The notes under the pieces: model-generated
The model's database searches: none
Seen by the model: the letters and a program-made list of their open reading frames with translations, nothing else
Told to the model about the DNA's origin: nothing
Assembly (NCBI RefSeq): GCF_000426725.1
Contig: NZ_AUFX01000006.1
Span: forward strand, 372,001-436,000
From: Sporocytophaga myxococcoides DSM 11118
GTDB lineage: Bacteria > Bacteroidota > Bacteroidia > Cytophagales > Cytophagaceae
DNA: 64,000 nt
Direction: 5' to 3'
Position numbers and translations under genes: made by a program
Shown here: in pieces, positions 29,558-38,485 of the stretch
Numbering within the stretch: position 1 is the first letter of the stretch
Layout: the number at the start of each line of letters is the position of its first letter

Positions 29558-30964
29558 CTAAAGAACTGACAGCTTTCTGCTTTCTATGCCATTAGCAGTT
29601 CTGATCTGTAAAGTATATAAACCAGGAGTCAAAGAACTTACATCAATCTTATTTCCAGAGAAAGTTAATTTTGATGAACTTCCATTCTGACCATAAGCTT
29701 CTACGTTAAGAATTTCTTCACTACTGTTAAATGTAACTTCTGAAAGAGTTGTTGGATTTGGATATAGATTATTTACTTCAACAGCTTCTTCGAAATCAAC
29801 AGCTTCTCTTGAGCTGCTATAGATAGTACTCCAATAGTCATAAGAAACACCTGCACCAACATTTGGAATTCCGTTTTTATCAGCATATTTTCTTGAAACT
29901 AATACTTTGCTGCCTTCAATATCAACATCATATCCAAAACTATCACCAGCTTCAGTGCTTGTTCTCGTTTTCTTCAGAACCCAGCCATTCCAATCTTTAA
30001 GATAGAACTGAGCAGATACTCCGTCTACCCCAACCACAGCCTTTACGTTTTCAATAGCAACAGAAGAAGCTCTAACATTAGAGATCTGAGAAGCAACTGT
30101 CCACTGATTATTCTGAAGATCTAAAAAGAAAACACTTCCTGTTCCATTGTGGGTGGGAGCACTTACAACTGCTGTATTATCAGAAACATCAACATTCTGT
30201 CCTAATGCACCTGCATAAGTAGTTCCAGAAGAAGGAAATACATTTAGTTGAGACCATGTTCCGTTTTTAGAATAGGTATATACTCTACCTCCTTGACTTC
30301 CAGGAGCACCAACCATTAAGTAATTATTATGAAAGGCTATAGATCTTCCGAAAAGCCCATCAGCAACCACATTTGATGGAGTAAGTACTTGTTTTTTAAC
30401 CCACGTAGAACCGTTAAACTCATAAATAAAAACAGCTCCGGTCTTAACACCATTTACCGTCGCATCAGGAGAACCGATAGCAAGCGTTCCATAACCATCC
30501 AATGCAACCTGTAGAGTTGTAGATATAGTAACATCAGAATCAATTATGCTATAGCTAAAGTTATTATTCCATACACCATTGGTTTTACCAGCTATAACTG
30601 CACAAGGTCTCGGAGATGAAGACATAACAAAACCAGTAAAAGATGCAGCAACGAAATTACTATTCAAGGATACAGAACGACCTACATTCGCAACCTGCAT
30701 AGAATCTGCAGTAAGTTTGAAACTTCTTTCAAGGACGCCATTATTGTAAAGATAAACAGCTCCATGATAAGTTTTGGATCCCGATGGAGTTATAATGCCA
30801 TCTTCGTATGCACCAAATGCAGAGTAACCGCCATACTGTGCTACACTTTCTCCCATATGCGCATAAGGCACATTAGAAGAGTTAATCATGTGGGTTTGGG
30901 AAATTGCTGAAAGCGACATCGCTCCCACCATCAAATTCATTAGAGTAAATTTTAATAATCTCAT
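29558..30964 (-). CDS. Secreted FG-GAP-repeat-like protein with T9SS signal (copy 2)
   Basis: A 468-residue paralogue of the product of 27783-29216. The signal peptides are nearly identical (MRLLKFTLMNLMVGAM here against MKLLKFTLMNLMVGAM), as are most blades and the T9SS sorting domain. Differences cluster in the blade loops: this copy lacks a short segment (about eight residues after VKAVVGVDG) and carries other loop changes. Its own terminator suggests the two copies are separate transcription units. Likely a surface protein. Confidence 0.82.
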   Translation of the reverse strand: MRLLKFTLMNLMVGAMSLSAISQTHMINSSNVPYAHMGESVAQYGGYSAFGAYEDGIITPSGSKTYHGAVYLYNNGVLERSFKLTADSMQVANVGRSVSLNSNFVAASFTGFVMSSSPRPCAVIAGKTNGVWNNNFSYSIIDSDVTISTTLQVALDGYGTLAIGSPDATVNGVKTGAVFIYEFNGSTWVKKQVLTPSNVVADGLFGRSIAFHNNYLMVGAPGSQGGRVYTYSKNGTWSQLNVFPSSGTTYAGALGQNVDVSDNTAVVSAPTHNGTGSVFFLDLQNNQWTVASQISNVRASSVAIENVKAVVGVDGVSAQFYLKDWNGWVLKKTRTSTEAGDSFGYDVDIEGSKVLVSRKYADKNGIPNVGAGVSYDYWSTIYSSSREAVDFEEAVEVNNLYPNPTTLSEVTFNSSEEILNVEAYGQNGSSSKLTFSGNKIDVSSLTPGLYTLQIRTANGIESRKLSVL

Positions 30965-31176
30965 AAGATTTTTTTTGTTTACGGCAATTTAGGCCATGAA
31001 TCCAAGAGCTTACTGACAGATTTATATAAGTATCTTTTGAGTTAACAAAGAAACAATTTCAATGTATCATTGTACATACTATTCAAATTTGAAAAATACA
31101 CCTAAGAATAATACAACCTAAAGGAAATTCACAATAAAAAGTGGAATTAAACTGTTAACTGAATAAATACATTTTT

Positions 31177-31845
31177 ATGAAGTATCTATATACTGTTTTT
31201 TGTTTATCATTATTGTCATATCTGGCAGAATCTGTGTATGCGCAGAATAGCATAAGTTTAGGACCCAAGGTCGGATTGGGGTTCAGCATCCCTATGCAGG
31301 CAGTCCGGCAAAGTATAAATGGGATGAGCTATAATTTAAGAGGTAATGCGTCCTATTCTTTTGGTTTTATGGGGCAGTACATTCTTGGAGACCGTTTGGG
31401 AATAGAAACAGGAACAGTTATTAGTTATCAGCAATACTCACGGATGGATTTAAAGAACTCCATAAAGAGTTTACTCAGCATCGATTCTTCTATTGGAATT
31501 ATCAATTATCAAATTCCAATTCAGCTATTTTATAAATTCAATCATCCAACTAATCCATATAAACATTTCAAGATTACATCAGGTATGTCTCTTGACATGC
31601 TTGAAGCGGAGTTCCTATATCAGCAATACAATCATCTGATTCTTTCAAAATACCTTATAGAGTTTCGGATGGGAAATGAAGGCAAGAGGTTCGGAAGGCT
31701 TGAATATGGATTGCAATATCAATGTTCTATCGGAGGAGAACATAACTTTCCAAGATCTACCAAAAATTCTTCAGATGCTCTCAGTATTAAATACAGCCTT
31801 ATCTCTTTCAATATTTATTATTTCTTTCTCAACAAAGATTTATAA
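31177..31845 (+). CDS. Outer-membrane beta-barrel protein (PorT/OmpW-like)
   Basis: A 222-residue protein with a signal peptide ending AESVYAQ and a short barrel pattern: SLGPKVGLGFSIP, FGFMGQYILGDRLGIETG and LEYGLQYQCSIGG, ending in the aromatic strand ISFNIYYFFL. This fits the PorT-family outer-membrane barrel of Bacteroidota. No specific role can be inferred; its divergent neighbour is an FG-GAP-like gene. Confidence 0.75.
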   Translation: MKYLYTVFCLSLLSYLAESVYAQNSISLGPKVGLGFSIPMQAVRQSINGMSYNLRGNASYSFGFMGQYILGDRLGIETGTVISYQQYSRMDLKNSIKSLLSIDSSIGIINYQIPIQLFYKFNHPTNPYKHFKITSGMSLDMLEAEFLYQQYNHLILSKYLIEFRMGNEGKRFGRLEYGLQYQCSIGGEHNFPRSTKNSSDALSIKYSLISFNIYYFFLNKDL

Positions 31846-31869
31846 AAGCCCGATGAGTACACCGGGCTT
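31846..31869. terminator. Short hairpin between convergent genes
   Basis: A 7-bp stem AAGCCCG / CGGGCTT with a 10-nt loop and A/T flanks, one base after the stop of the barrel gene. It could terminate in both directions. Confidence 0.55.
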
Positions 31870-31881
31870 AAAACTATTCAT

Positions 31882-32742
31882 CTATTTCAGATTCTTTAGA
31901 AAATCATCAATCAGCACAGAGACTTCTGTATGAAATTCCTCCAAAGCAAAATGTCCGCTATTCAATAAATGTAGTTGGGCATTAGGGAGGTCTTGCTTGT
32001 AGGCAACCGCACCGTTGCCTGTAAATAGTGCATCATTTTTTCCCCATGTGATCAAAGTTGGAGGTTGATGATCACGTAAGAATTTTTGCCAGGCCGGATA
32101 TTGCTTTAAATTATTCTTATAATCATACAACAAATCGAGTTGGATTTCTTTATTGCCAGGACGATCAAGGAAATACTGATCATAGTGCCATGCATCAGGA
32201 CTAATTTTCTTTATGTCTTCAGCTCCATCTACATATTGCATCCTAGTCCCCTCAAGTGAAAGCATGTTTCTCATAGCTCCTTCAGTTTCCGGATTCCTAT
32301 TTGCCCAGAAACGTTTGCCATCTTCTGTTGCAGGCCCTAATCCATCGAGATAGGTATTGCCATTTTGAATAAGTAATGCCTGCAACAGTTCTGGTCTGCG
32401 AAGGATAATCCGATATCCGACAGGTGCTCCATAGTCTTGCATAAAGAGGCTGAATTTTTTCAATCCAATAGCGTCAACAAACTTCTCAATTGTTACAGAA
32501 AGGTTATCAAACGTATATTGATATTCTGTACGAGCTGGCATGTCGCTGTTCCCAAAACCTGGATAATCCGGAGCAATGAGGTAGTAGCGATCAGCAAGAT
32601 CACGGATCAAATCACGATACATGTGGGATGAAGATGGAAATCCATGGAGCAATAAAATTGCTAGGTGATTTGGGTTACCAGCTTCACGATAAAAAATATT
32701 AACACCTTCAATACTGATGGTTTTATAGTTAATCGTATTCAT
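31882..32742 (-). CDS. Alpha/beta hydrolase, haloalkane dehalogenase/epoxide hydrolase-like
   Basis: A 286-residue protein. The oxyanion motif is LLHGFPSSSHMY, the APDYPGFGNSD loop is present, and the nucleophile elbow is MQDYGAPVGY with Asp103 in place of Ser, as in haloalkane dehalogenases and epoxide hydrolases. The acid and His fall in TWGKNDALF and SGHFALEE. It follows the NAD(P)-binding protein gene by 47 bases and may be in the same Rrf2-controlled transcript. Substrate unknown. Confidence 0.85.
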   Translation of the reverse strand: MNTINYKTISIEGVNIFYREAGNPNHLAILLLHGFPSSSHMYRDLIRDLADRYYLIAPDYPGFGNSDMPARTEYQYTFDNLSVTIEKFVDAIGLKKFSLFMQDYGAPVGYRIILRRPELLQALLIQNGNTYLDGLGPATEDGKRFWANRNPETEGAMRNMLSLEGTRMQYVDGAEDIKKISPDAWHYDQYFLDRPGNKEIQLDLLYDYKNNLKQYPAWQKFLRDHQPPTLITWGKNDALFTGNGAVAYKQDLPNAQLHLLNSGHFALEEFHTEVSVLIDDFLKNLK

Positions 32743-32789
32743 GACTTATCTGATTAATGGTTAATGAATATTTAAAAATCGATCCTGAA

Positions 32790-33443
32790 TTAATAGGCCG
32801 CAGTAAATCGCTTTTTGATAAACTTACCTTGTTCCACTTCGTCAAGTATAGCTACACTTAGATCTTCTACAGACAAACGACTCTCATTATTGGCATCGAA
32901 GACGGGAGTATCAAGGGCTGTTCTGTATTTCCCTGTGCGTCCATCTGTGATACCTGCATGCATGAGTATTGCAGGACTTAAGAATGTCCAATCAAGCTCC
33001 GTTTCTTTTTTCAGGATATTCAAATAATCACGTGCGGCAGTTGCTCCTGTTTTATATTCAGCCGGGAATTGTGGAGTATCAACGAGCTGAACACCTGGAG
33101 CGATCTCAAGGCTACCGGCACCACCCACAACAAATAAGCGCTTTACACCAGCCTTTTTTGTCGCGCTCTGAATAGCTTCAGAACCTTTGACAAAATCCTG
33201 GTACAAATTGGGATTCTCCCATCCTGCATTATAGGTGCTAACTACAACATCATGCCCCTTCAATACAGAGACCAGGCCATCGATATCAAACACATCCGCC
33301 TTTTTTACAGTGACCAGATTGCTTGTTATTTTTATATTTGCGGGATTACGTGCAATAGCTGTTACATTGTAACCACGTGATATCGCTTCATTAAGAACAG
33401 CAGTTCCTACAAATCCAGAAGCACCAATTAATGCAATTTTCAT
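32790..33443 (-). CDS. NAD(P)-binding NmrA/YwnB-like oxidoreductase
   Basis: A 217-residue Rossmann protein. The N-terminal dinucleotide motif GASGFVGTAV is followed by TAIARNP, the STYNAGWENPNLY loop, and VVGGAGSLE. It resembles the YwnB/NmrA atypical short-chain dehydrogenase group. In Bacillus ywnB sits beside the Rrf2-type gene ywnA; here too an Rrf2 gene lies directly upstream, and both genes carry the same operator-like dyad. Confidence 0.85.
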   Translation of the reverse strand: MKIALIGASGFVGTAVLNEAISRGYNVTAIARNPANIKITSNLVTVKKADVFDIDGLVSVLKGHDVVVSTYNAGWENPNLYQDFVKGSEAIQSATKKAGVKRLFVVGGAGSLEIAPGVQLVDTPQFPAEYKTGATAARDYLNILKKETELDWTFLSPAILMHAGITDGRTGKYRTALDTPVFDANNESRLSVEDLSVAILDEVEQGKFIKKRFTAAY

Positions 33444-33465
33444 AAGTTATGTATTTAAGTTTAAA

Positions 33466-33486
33466 TTGTAACTATTTTTATTACAG
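33466..33486. promoter_or_regulatory. Operator-like dyad upstream of the NAD(P)-binding protein gene
   Basis: TTGTAA, nine bases, TTACAG. It matches 19 of 21 positions of the dyad at 33918-33938, including the ACTATT spacer. Position: 23 bases before the start codon. Probable binding site of the neighbouring Rrf2 regulator. Confidence 0.65.
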
Positions 33487-33502
33487 TTATGGTAAAAAAA
33501 AA

Positions 33503-33910
33503 TCAACTAAAGTTTTTGTGGAAATCAGACAGGGATATATTTCCCAACTTTTTCAACACAGCGCTTTCGGCATCTTCATATAATGCATTGAGCTGTTCGT
33601 TAATTTGCTTTCCGATCTTACAATCAGGATTGGGATCATTGACTGATTTTCCTAAAACCGAATTTTGCCCTACAGCCTTATAAATATCAGCAACCATAAT
33701 CTTTGAAGCTGGTTTAGCGAGAGTAAATCCCCCCGCCTTCCCTTCTTTGCTTTCAACCAAACTGTGCTTCTTCAGATTAGCAATTTCCTTTCTGACCAGC
33801 ACAGGATTAATGTTTATACTACCAGCAATAAACTCGGACGAAAGCACCTCCCCTTTAAATCTCTCCAGGAGGGTAAGGATATGCATCGATATGGCAAAGC
33901 GTCCGTTCAT
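33503..33910 (-). CDS. Rrf2-family transcriptional regulator
   Basis: A 135-residue winged-helix protein (FAISMHILTLLERF, INPVLVRKEIANLKKHSLVESKEGKAGGFTL). Only one cysteine (PDCKIG) is present, so it lacks the three-Cys iron-sulfur site of IscR/NsrR and is closer to YwnA-type members. The GGFTLAKPA wing is conserved. It precedes the NAD(P)-binding protein gene and likely represses both itself and that gene. Confidence 0.88.
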   Translation of the reverse strand: MNGRFAISMHILTLLERFKGEVLSSEFIAGSININPVLVRKEIANLKKHSLVESKEGKAGGFTLAKPASKIMVADIYKAVGQNSVLGKSVNDPNPDCKIGKQINEQLNALYEDAESAVLKKLGNISLSDFHKNFS

Positions 33911-33945
33911 TTCTTTACTGTAACTATTATTATTACAGTAAAGAA
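33911..33945. promoter_or_regulatory. Long inverted repeat in the Rrf2 promoter
   Basis: Perfect 13-bp arms TTCTTTACTGTAA and complement separated by 9 bases (CTATTATTA), directly before the Rrf2 start codon. The inner 21 bases (33918-33938) recur at 33466-33486. Autoregulatory operator is the best reading. Confidence 0.72.
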
Positions 33946-34191
33946 AGTATAAAAGTTTTAACCTTCCAAAGAAATATTCACATTTTTAACAATCCAAAAC
34001 ACTGAACCTTGATTTACAACAACTTAAAAGATCAACAAAATCTTGAAAGGAAGCGAACTTCAAACTTCTCCAGGTCTGACTATAACATATCGATAAAAAT
34101 AACTTCCCTTCATTATACAAGTTATCACTTGGAACATTAAAGATTAATTCCAGAGGTAATAGTAGGTTAAGAACATTGTAGATCGCAGCAT

Positions 34192-35193
34192 ATGAAAAAC
34201 TTGTTAGGAATCTTGGGGTCTATATTAAAATCGGTTCTGATATTTTTCCTTTTGTTATGGGGAACACTGGCAATATACTTCTCAAACCTGCCTGTATTTG
34301 CTTTACGCATTGGACTTGCTACCATATTCTTAGCTTTCGGTATTTGGGCCTTGTGGATAAACAGAAATCCAAAATGGATCTTTCTATTCGCAATTGCCTA
34401 TGCTGGACTGATTGTGTGGTGGATGACAATCAAACCTTCACATAATAGACAATGGCGTCCGGAAGTTGCCGTAATGCCAAGAGCAACAATCAATGGAGAT
34501 TCCGTTCATATTACAGGATTTAGAAATTTTGAGTATAAGACATATAATGATTTTACAGTCCACTATGAAGATCGCGATTATTTGCTTTCCCATCTGACCT
34601 CTGTAGACTTTTTCATCTCATACTGGCACGTGGGCCCTGTGGGGCATACATTTGTAAGTTTTAATTTTGATAATGCATTACCCCTTTGTATTTCAATAGA
34701 AACGCGTCCCGAAGTTGGTGAAGGTTTCGCTCCTATAGCTTCCCTCTTCAAACAATTTGAGTTGATCTATCTGGTCGGAGATGAAAGAGACATTGTTGGA
34801 GTCCGAACCAACCACAGGCATGAGGAAGTATATCTTTATCCAATAAGAATCGCACCAGAAAATGCACGTAAACTTCTATTGATATATTTATCAAGAATTA
34901 ATGAGCTCGCTGATCATCCTGAATTCTATCACCTTCTGAGCAATAACTGTACAATTAATATAGTTCGCTATGCGAATAAAGCAGGACGAAAAGGTCGCTT
35001 TAATTTATATCACTTTCTCAATGGCTTTATTGATCAGTATCTTTATAGTGCGGGTTTTATTAACACAAAAATGCCCTTTGAAGAACTTCGTAAGTTATCG
35101 AAAATCAATGGCGTTGCTCAAGCGGGTGATGCAGAACATTCACCTGACTTCTCAAAACATATCCGTACTAATTTGCCCAAAGTAGAAGAGTAA
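34192..35193 (+). CDS. DUF4105 (Lnb N-terminal-like) membrane protein
   Basis: A 333-residue protein. The first 85 residues hold about three membrane segments; the rest is soluble and should face the periplasm. The conserved SNNCTINIVRYANKAG segment carries the cysteine and Asn of DUF4105, and YWHVGPVGHTFVSFNFD carries a His. Family knowledge links this domain to a papain-like fold; substrate unknown. It is flanked by the Rrf2 region and, convergently, by the nuclease-like gene. Confidence 0.8.
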   Translation: MKNLLGILGSILKSVLIFFLLLWGTLAIYFSNLPVFALRIGLATIFLAFGIWALWINRNPKWIFLFAIAYAGLIVWWMTIKPSHNRQWRPEVAVMPRATINGDSVHITGFRNFEYKTYNDFTVHYEDRDYLLSHLTSVDFFISYWHVGPVGHTFVSFNFDNALPLCISIETRPEVGEGFAPIASLFKQFELIYLVGDERDIVGVRTNHRHEEVYLYPIRIAPENARKLLLIYLSRINELADHPEFYHLLSNNCTINIVRYANKAGRKGRFNLYHFLNGFIDQYLYSAGFINTKMPFEELRKLSKINGVAQAGDAEHSPDFSKHIRTNLPKVEE

Positions 35194-35408
35194 TTTCGGA
35201 ATATTACTTTATACTTGTTTTATATAATTGAGACTTACACTACACTAATCTCCTATTTAGTTTTAAATTTTCATTCACAACCTTTTTTTTGCATATTAAA
35301 AAATTTCAAACATACTTCGACTATAATTATAGCCTGAGCCTACATATTTTTCATTCTTCCTAATTTGTAAAATAAAGTAAATCAGTATTTCTTTATGTGA
35401 ATATCACT

Positions 35409-36404
35409 TCAATTCTCATCCATTGGAATAAGAAAATAAGGTCCATCTAAGGGTGTAATTGGAGATGTTCTAATAAATGACCTGTAATTACTAAGGTTAC
35501 TATTGTAAGATGGTAAAATTCCTTCAATTGGAATTTTAGTATAATGAGGCGAGTTTGTATTTACAATTTCATTAGAAGTTAAAATACGTATTACCTTTTT
35601 TTCAATGTACTGCCATTCATCAACGAATATTATAAGTGCCACAATTCGCTTGGTCGTCCTTAAAAACTCATTAATAGCTTTTCCCAGCATATCAGGTAAA
35701 TCATTTATTCCAAGCCAGCTTCCAGGATAGCCTAAAAATATAACACCAGGTGAATTTTCAGGCAATTGCTTTCGTGCGTCTATTAATGTATTCAGAATAG
35801 TCCCTTTGGTCAATCCTGTTTTTTCAAGTTTACTTTTCATTTCGCAATACAGGATTTCACCATTTGCCAAGCAAATTTTGGTATCATAATCTTTTCTCTT
35901 TTCTCCCTGCGGCTTTACAAAATAAAAGTTTTGTTTACTCAAACAAAGAAGTTTAGCTCCCTGCAAGACTGCATAGTTAGCCTCTATATCTCCATTACTT
36001 ATTAGTTTAAAAACCTCTTCAATTCCTTCTATATTTTGCAGATTAAAAAGCATCTCAGCCAAATCTATAACCCTATTTTGGTGTTTAATTTCTTCTTCTT
36101 TATTCAGAGGAAATACATAAAGGAAATTATTTTTAACTTTTATTGTTGGAGTTTTCCAAGGTTGATCAAATAAGTTTACTTCAAGTTTACCTAATTTGGG
36201 CAGATATTTTAGTTGAACGTTGTTTTCGGACCAATTTGGACCGAAGAAATGTATAAGTGTATACTGGGCCATATAATAAGCAATGCATAAATCAGGTTCC
36301 TTAACTGATGGGTCATTTTTAAATGCTTGCAAATTATTTTCCCAAAAATCTAGAAGATCATGTGAAACTTTCTGTAAAGGGAATCTTTTCTCCACCTTAT
36401 TCAT
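35409..36404 (-). CDS. Hypothetical protein with PD-(D/E)XK nuclease-like motif
   Basis: A 331-residue soluble protein that I do not recognise as a named family. Residues 139-195 show the order expected of a PD-(D/E)XK nuclease: Glu141 on a helix, Asp172/Asp174 in KDYDTKI, then Glu188-x-Lys190 in YCEMKSK, followed by a helix. Hydrophobic strands (GVIFLGYP, IVALIIFVD) follow. It stands alone, with no methylase or other restriction partner nearby. Nuclease activity is an inference from motif order only. Confidence 0.6.
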   Translation of the reverse strand: MNKVEKRFPLQKVSHDLLDFWENNLQAFKNDPSVKEPDLCIAYYMAQYTLIHFFGPNWSENNVQLKYLPKLGKLEVNLFDQPWKTPTIKVKNNFLYVFPLNKEEEIKHQNRVIDLAEMLFNLQNIEGIEEVFKLISNGDIEANYAVLQGAKLLCLSKQNFYFVKPQGEKRKDYDTKICLANGEILYCEMKSKLEKTGLTKGTILNTLIDARKQLPENSPGVIFLGYPGSWLGINDLPDMLGKAINEFLRTTKRIVALIIFVDEWQYIEKKVIRILTSNEIVNTNSPHYTKIPIEGILPSYNSNLSNYRSFIRTSPITPLDGPYFLIPMDEN

Positions 36405-36687
36405 TTTTATATATTTTCTAAATTAAGACCTGTATTATTGAATAAATTATGTTGACCAATCTACAATTGTATATGCTTTTAAAGTGTTTTTTCAAGTGTC
36501 GAATAAAAAAGTTGAGACCATTTGAATAAAAGGTAGAAAAAAGAATTGATTTTACCTTAGGAAGTGCTGATGAATTATCTAGTTCCTTCTAATTTGATAA
36601 TCAACCTTTATCCACCAAAGCCTGGCACTTCATTTGTTTGATCTTTTTGTCGAACATCATATCATTTTTTTTTCAAACGTTCAAACT

Positions 36688-37272
36688 ATGAAGATCCGTT
36701 TTTTAATCATCTTTTTTTTCATGATAACTTTGAGTTCAGCATTTGCTCAAACAAACTTTTATGAAAGGTTAGCCGACTCTGCTTTTGTATTAACCAAACA
36801 GAAAGTAGTATATGATCCTACGTACTTTGTAATTAATTATCCTAATGGAGATATTCCTAATGGCAAAGGAGTTTGTACGGATGTCGTAATCCGTGCTTAC
36901 AGAAAGCTTGGCATTGACCTTCAGAAAGAAGTACATGAAGATATGAAAGTCAACTTCAAAATCTACCCTACCAAATGGGGGCTCACAAAACCAGACAAAA
37001 ACATAGACCACAGAAGAGTACCCAATCTCATGATGTTTTTCTCAAGACATAACAGTACAAAAATTATTTCTCAGAATCCAAAAGATTATCAACCTGGGGA
37101 TATCGTTTGCTGGAATTTATACGATGCTGTAACGCATATTGGCATTGTGGTTAAAAATAGATCCGCAGATGGTCAGAGATATCTTGTGGTGCATAATATA
37201 GGTGCAGGACAGGTTATGGAAGATTGTTTATTCAGCTACAAAATCATAGGACATTATAGATACAAAAAGTAA
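36688..37272 (+). CDS. DUF1287 (NlpC/P60-like) secreted protein
   Basis: I place the start at 36688 because MKIRFLIIFFFM begins a clean signal peptide ending AFAQ; an in-frame ATG 54 bases upstream gives residues that do not fit. The mature protein has the DUF1287 pattern: GVCTDVVIRAYR (Cys candidate nucleophile), HRRVPNLMMFF, YQPGDIVCW and ITHIGIV-type VTHIGIVVKNRS with His. The fold is papain-like; a cell-wall amidase or endopeptidase role is the usual guess. About 194 residues. Confidence 0.82.
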   Translation: MKIRFLIIFFFMITLSSAFAQTNFYERLADSAFVLTKQKVVYDPTYFVINYPNGDIPNGKGVCTDVVIRAYRKLGIDLQKEVHEDMKVNFKIYPTKWGLTKPDKNIDHRRVPNLMMFFSRHNSTKIISQNPKDYQPGDIVCWNLYDAVTHIGIVVKNRSADGQRYLVVHNIGAGQVMEDCLFSYKIIGHYRYKK

Positions 37273-37656
37273 AGATCACAATTGCGACTTTATTGCTTCA
37301 TCATTATACTTACTACTAACAAAAAGCCTGGAATTATTTTAAACCCAGTTTTTTTTAATTAGCCTCATAGAAAATAAATAACTACTTTTTTCAAACGCAA
37401 ATGATTTGCGACCTGGTCTGCTAAGTTTACACTACTAAATAAAAGGACGTTCTCTCGTCATATTCAATCAGTAGTAATTAATAAGTGTCTTAAAAAAATC
37501 TATTTCTAGCAGGACTGCGGATTAGCGAAAAAACTTTTGGTCAAAGACGGTGATCAAGATGTAACTTTTGTTAATACTCAATAGTGCTTGCAACGCATTT
37601 TCATTTTTAATTAAAATTTGTTCCAGTAAACATTTTTCACTTTTAAACAAAAACAT
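37273..37656. other. Intergenic region
   Basis: 384 bases without a gene. I see no strong hairpin, repeat or promoter match; it must contain the promoter of the hydrophobic protein gene that follows. Confidence 0.5.
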
Positions 37657-38166
37657 ATGTGCGATTTCAACTCAGTTTTAGCATTGCTAACCTCCGGAGG
37701 AATAGCAATTGCATTAGCAGCCGGACTCATTGGTACAGCTATTCTAAAAAATTCAGGGCTCTTTGCTGCCGGAAGATCTGTTGCTATAATGTTATCGGCA
37801 GCGGTATTTTCAACAATTGCGGCAACATTAATACTTTCGGCAGTAACAGAACTTGACAAGTTTCTTAGCTGTATTCTTATCTCTAATCCTTCAGCAGCAG
37901 TTTGCATCAGTGCATATAAGTCTTTAAGATTTGACATGAACACAATATCAACAATTCTTATAGCCCAATCTGTTTCCTGTATTGCAACTACAGCTGGAAG
38001 CTATACTCCGAGAGTTGGCGCAATATCTATGGTCGTTACTTCAACAACACTTATTGGTCAGGCAATCTCCCTGGCAGCATTAATAAACCACCTCAATAAC
38101 TTAAGAGATTGCATATTGAGCATACTAAACATGAATTTATCGCAGCATGGACATTGGCTGTTCTAG
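37657..38166 (+). CDS. Hypothetical small hydrophobic membrane protein
   Basis: A 169-residue protein with about four membrane helices (about 8-30, 40-65, 95-115 and 120-145), small residues and six cysteines (including CDF at the start, SCILIS, VCISA, SCIATT and RDCIL). I know no family. Codon use and unbroken frame support a gene, and a hairpin follows. Its tail is overlapped by another frame (38109-38369) that runs through the hairpin and is probably noise. Confidence 0.5.
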   Translation: MCDFNSVLALLTSGGIAIALAAGLIGTAILKNSGLFAAGRSVAIMLSAAVFSTIAATLILSAVTELDKFLSCILISNPSAAVCISAYKSLRFDMNTISTILIAQSVSCIATTAGSYTPRVGAISMVVTSTTLIGQAISLAALINHLNNLRDCILSILNMNLSQHGHWLF

Positions 38167-38485
38167 GGGGTGTTCCTGGCAACAGTCATATTGTATTGGG
38201 AAATTCAACATTAGATTGGGCAACAGGAATTGCACCATTCAATATTTTTAATATTTCAACTTTGAAAAAGTTATATGAAAGCCATACAAAAATAAAGCAG
38301 CCCACATTTAGTGGGCCACTTTATTCCAATCCATCTTTAGAATTTCATTTTGTTATCGTAATCATTTGATCACTATATCTTATTCCATCAACAATATAAT
38401 TATCAACTTCATAAACAAGCTTACTCCTCCAATACATCTATTTACAAACTGGTTAATGAAATGTATTCGATTAACTCAAAACATT
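38167..38485. other. Intergenic region with hairpin
   Basis: Holds the hairpin at 38291-38323. Otherwise I see nothing that I can support; the frame reading through it (IEHTKHEFIAAWTLAVL) has no recognisable features. Confidence 0.45.
38291..38323 (+). terminator. Two-part hairpin
   Basis: Outer stem AATAAAG / CTTTATT and inner stem GCCCAC / GTGGGC, separated by a CA/CA internal loop. It lies 125 bases after the stop of the hydrophobic protein gene. Confidence 0.6.

Noticed and set aside
35409-36404. Calling the orphan protein a restriction enzyme
   Set aside because: No methylase partner and no sequence recognition domain; only the motif order supports a nuclease.
38109-38369. 86-codon plus-strand frame overlapping the end of the hydrophobic protein gene
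   Set aside because: It runs through a hairpin terminator and shows no recognisable feature. A frameshifted extension of the upstream gene was considered but the two tails do not join into a better protein.
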